From Photobacterium alginatilyticum (GTDB lineage Bacteria > Pseudomonadota > Gammaproteobacteria > Enterobacterales > Vibrionaceae): a DNA stretch of 64,000 nt. Each line of letters starts with the position of its first letter. The stretch's first letter is position 1. The notes beneath the pieces were generated by a model that saw nothing but the letters and a program-made list of their open reading frames with translations, had not been told where the DNA came from and ran no database searches. The position numbers and the translations under genes were made by a program. Of this stretch, positions 61,374 to 64,000 are shown one piece after another. Location of the stretch: the NCBI RefSeq assembly GCF_009910675.1, contig NZ_RSEJ01000031.1, positions 1-64,000 of the forward strand, read 5' to 3'.

Positions 61374-61790
61374 TCAAATCACGAGCTTATTGATATCAGA
61401 TAGAACCCAGGCACTATTACGGGCATCAAAACCTATCTTCGGGTAGTACTCTTCAGCTAAAGGCGCCGCTAACAATACAATCTTACACTCAGGCTTCAGC
61501 GCTTCTTTTGTTTTCTTGATGAGATACTTCCCAATGCCCATCGATTGAACACTTTCATCAACGGCTAAATCTGACAAATAACAGCAATAATGATAATCCG
61601 TTAGCGACCGGGCAAGACCAACCAGTTTGCCGTCTAGCCAGGCTGTCACCATTAAACTCGCGTTATCAAGCATCCCTTTGACGATAGCCTCACTTTCAAG
61701 TGGCCTACGCTCCCCAAGCGATGTCCTACTCAGTAACTCTATAAACTCTTCAGATGTAATTGGATGATTTACTTTATAGTCAACTTCCAT
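61374..61790 (-). CDS. GNAT-family N-acetyltransferase
   Basis: 138 residues. LSDLAVDESVQSMGIGKYLI holds the acetyl-CoA loop (Q-x2-GIG), and YYPKIGFDARNSAWVL is the usual end. TAWLDGKLVGLARSLTDYHY gives the central strands. Substrate unknown; small GNATs of this form often modify amines or protein N-termini. Confidence 0.9.
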   Translation of the reverse strand: MEVDYKVNHPITSEEFIELLSRTSLGERRPLESEAIVKGMLDNASLMVTAWLDGKLVGLARSLTDYHYCCYLSDLAVDESVQSMGIGKYLIKKTKEALKPECKIVLLAAPLAEEYYPKIGFDARNSAWVLSDINKLVI

Positions 61791-62032
61791 ACTGCTTCCT
61801 CTGAATCTAACAGGTTGCTCTCTTCAGCATTTTTCGAATTGAGAGCGTATACCTGAGTCACATATCAATCCTTGCACTTGTTCAAAGTTCTCAATAAAGC
61901 ATGTGATTCAAACACAAGAGCTTTGCTCTTGGTGATTCAAGTGAAGGTGCTTTTGATTAAGGGAGTAGATGAAAAGTGAGAGAAAAAAGAATAATGAAAA
62001 ACGAAATGTGATTTGTCAGAGACTTATAAAGC

Positions 62033-62057
62033 AAAAGCCCCTTCTCCTGAGGGGCTT
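62033..62057 (-). terminator. Terminator after rmf
   Basis: AAGCCCCT and AGGGGCTT pair around CTCCTG-like loop; on the minus strand TTTTGC follows. Confidence 0.75.
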
Positions 62058-62081
62058 AATAAGGGTGATATGAAGGGAGTG

Positions 62082-62255
62082 TTATTTATAGAGGCCGGTC
62101 TGCCGTTCTTCTCTTGCTTCTCGCCAGCCACCAAGCCAATTAGTACGGGCATCCGGAGATTGATACGGACATTCTTCACTGGAACGACCATTGATACCAG
62201 CTTTATAGCCTTGAGCCTGTGCGCGTTCCAAACGATCCCGCTTTTGTCTCTTCAT
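62082..62255 (-). CDS. rmf: Ribosome modulation factor RMF
   Basis: 57 residues on the minus strand: MKRQKRDRLERAQAQGYKAG, then GRSSEECPYQSPDARTNWLG and GWREAREERQTGLYK. This is the full RMF signature. RMF turns 70S ribosomes into inactive 100S dimers in stationary phase. It lies two genes from fabA, close to the E. coli fabA-rmf arrangement. A plus-strand frame over the same DNA is a shadow. Confidence 0.96.
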   Translation of the reverse strand: MKRQKRDRLERAQAQGYKAGINGRSSEECPYQSPDARTNWLGGWREAREERQTGLYK

Positions 62256-62426
62256 AGTGCGATCCTCATCCTTATCAGAGTTTCTTTCATTACAGTTTCA
62301 TAATGATGGAGTTTTTGTGACTCCACTTATAAGAATTAGCCAAACAGAACTATTGATCAACCCCAGATACAATTCAGGCTCACAAATTGTGAGCCTGAGT
62401 AAAAAATAAGCAATTTTAACAAAAAA

Positions 62427-64000
62427 TTACTTTCTGCGTCTGAAACCAATCAAACCAAGCAGTGTCAAAGCAAACAACCCTAGGGAAGCACCTTCACGCT
62501 TGATAGTCGACTGCTCCTCAGGACGCTGTTCAATGGTACCACCGACAATAGGAACTAGTTTAACGGCAACTACCTTCTCGTCTGTTGAGCACTGCGATTC
62601 TTTAGTCAGACTTTGATAACCGCCCTCACACTTGAATGCTGTTGCTGAGATAATGCCAGCATCATTAACATCCGTCGCATGTGCAATACGGAAAGCGTTA
62701 TTCTCGGTACTTACGCTTCCACCATTGGTCAAATCGTCCAGCATCCACGCCTTGTTGGACTGAAGCGGCGAACCTTCAATATCGGCCCCAGCCATATAGG
62801 TAAATGCACGCTGGCGACGCTGGCGACCATTAACCTGATTGACACTCTCTGAATCCACCCAGCCAACAACCTGATCTTTATTATTGATCGAAGACGGGAA
62901 CCCGTTAGCACCTTGGAAGAAAATAGTTGAGTCAATCGAGGTGTCAAGTTTCTTCAGCGTTCCAGCAGTATTATCATAAACAAACATCGTTTCAGCATAA
63001 GAGCGATTTTCAGAGCTAACATTTTTACTGAAACCAATCACCTTATTGTTGCTGTTAATGTCTGTCGCCATAGAGAACCGAAGTTTACGATCATTGCCTT
63101 CTTCAATATCAAGGCCCGGAATAATCGTTCTCTCCCATTGGCCAGAATCTACACTAAAACCTGATTTTGGCTTATAGATAGCAGCTCGTACGGCGTAATA
63201 GTCACCTTCGGTCGTATTTACCGAGTTATTGGCAATAGAGTCTGTCGAGAAGCCTGCCGCAACTGGCTGTCCACCAACCAAGGCCACAGCGCGAGCCGAT
63301 GCCTGGAAAGAACGAATTTGATCATTGTCAGGATCAAGCGCCGGGTAAGTTCTGTTCTGGCTATCAACTCGCTCAGCCAGTGGTTTTGCATTTGCAGAGG
63401 CTGCACCTGTATTGTCAACTGTCCAGAAAGCTGCATCATTGGCAAATACCGAGAACTGGCATTCTTTTGTCGTAAACAGGTTGTTCACATCACTGGCAGT
63501 AGTCGCACAATTCTCAAATAGACCATCATTGAGTGACAAGCGATCTTTAGCATCGGAATCTGACGGAAGCTTATTATCGTCTGATAGCTTACTGGTACTG
63601 AATGACGCACTACCTACAACCAGCAACTGACCGTTGTATTCCACTGCATCCCAGGCCAGAGTCTGCCCCATCTGAGTAACCAACGCTTCGGAGGTCAATA
63701 CCGGATTCAAGACCGATTTAGTCGGTGTCGCACCGGCATTAACAAAACCACGCTTATTAAACTGGCGAGCATAACGGTTATTGCTTTCAAAATACGCCGA
63801 GCTAGTGATACCTAGCTGAAAATCGTTACCAGAGAACTGACCAATACGGTTAACAACACCATTGGTTGTTTCATGAGTGGAAACTTTAGTACCCAGTGCT
63901 GCAACTGTTGCCGGATCATAACTGGATGCATCTTCAGCAAAAGTAGTGACTCGTGATAACGCGCCAGCAGTTGCTTCTGTCAACGGGAAAGCATTGGAGT
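62427..64000 (-). CDS. DUF3466 family surface protein, 5' end outside window
   Basis: At least 520 residues; the frame is still open at the right edge (SNAFPLTEATAG upstream of the first possible start). Acidic, Asn/Ser-rich repeats such as DINSNNKVIGFSKN and SINNKDQVVGWVDSES are typical of the DUF3466 (HAF-like) beta-propeller family. The C-terminal end ASLGLFALTLLGLIGFRRRK has the small-residue, helix and Arg cluster of a GlyGly-CTERM-like sorting tail, so it is probably exported by type II secretion and anchored. Next to rmf as in Vibrio. Confidence 0.85.
   Translation of the reverse strand, partial: SNAFPLTEATAGALSRVTTFAEDASSYDPATVAALGTKVSTHETTNGVVNRIGQFSGNDFQLGITSSAYFESNNRYARQFNKRGFVNAGATPTKSVLNPVLTSEALVTQMGQTLAWDAVEYNGQLLVVGSASFSTSKLSDDNKLPSDSDAKDRLSLNDGLFENCATTASDVNNLFTTKECQFSVFANDAAFWTVDNTGAASANAKPLAERVDSQNRTYPALDPDNDQIRSFQASARAVALVGGQPVAAGFSTDSIANNSVNTTEGDYYAVRAAIYKPKSGFSVDSGQWERTIIPGLDIEEGNDRKLRFSMATDINSNNKVIGFSKNVSSENRSYAETMFVYDNTAGTLKKLDTSIDSTIFFQGANGFPSSINNKDQVVGWVDSESVNQVNGRQRRQRAFTYMAGADIEGSPLQSNKAWMLDDLTNGGSVSTENNAFRIAHATDVNDAGIISATAFKCEGGYQSLTKESQCSTDEKVVAVKLVPIVGGTIEQRPEEQSTIKREGASLGLFALTLLGLIGFRRRK

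Noticed and set aside
62013-62303. A 96-codon plus-strand frame
   Set aside because: It is the antisense of rmf, whose 57-residue product is a full family match.

Overview
The window is a piece of the replication-terminus region of the main chromosome of a Vibrionaceae bacterium (Vibrio/Photobacterium-like; I cannot fix the genus). Three things support this. The gene order uspE-fnr-ccoSIH-ccoPQON, then a FIST protein with a hybrid kinase, and later matP-lon-like-fabA-rmf-DUF3466, is the order I know from the dif1 side of Vibrio cholerae chromosome I. A dif site matching the V. cholerae dif1 sequence as I recall it at 26 of 28 bases lies at 26407-26434. Three perfect matS sites (GTGACRNYGTCAC) lie in host DNA near the matP gene.

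Layout. 1-5.1 kb: an IS5-type transposase tail, then a TetR-controlled redox/detoxification cluster (GST, thioredoxin-like protein, AhpD-like carboxymuconolactone decarboxylase, a decayed copy of the last gene, the TetR regulator) with an nrtS-chemotaxis-like pair between them. 5.2-26.1 kb: housekeeping genes (M32 carboxypeptidase, dacA, ttcA, uspE, fnr, the complete cbb3 oxidase and its assembly genes, an SDR, FIST plus sensor kinase).

26.4-50.9 kb: a tandem array of two integrated viruses at dif. The first (about 26.42-40.19 kb, GC-richer than the host) has the gene content of a tailless, corticovirus (PM2)-like double-jelly-roll virus: HUH rolling-circle Rep, A32/FtsK-type packaging ATPase, a candidate capsid gene followed by many tiny membrane proteins and spike candidates, and a lysis cassette. 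It has no integrase. Its ends are Xer recombination sites: dif on the left, and on the right a site with the same centre and XerC arm but a degenerate XerD arm. An AT-richer CoiA/DUF6035-like gene with its own promoter-side inverted repeat and terminator sits between the ATPase and capsid genes. The second (about 40.2-50.9 kb) is a filamentous inovirus with repressor, exonuclease, Rep, ssDNA-binding protein, coat proteins, a frameshifted pIII-like adsorption gene, a pVI-like protein, Zot, and a cargo pair (PLD-like nuclease and a membrane protein). Comparing the three Xer sites suggests the inovirus entered dif first and the tailless virus later entered the regenerated dif.

50.9-64 kb: a truncated ISNCY-type transposase, a BCCT transporter, a YodC-like protein, a lone receiver protein, a PilZ protein flanked by a perfect 20-bp repeat, small metabolic genes, matP, a Lon-family protease, fabA, a GNAT acetyltransferase, rmf and a DUF3466 surface protein that runs off the right edge.
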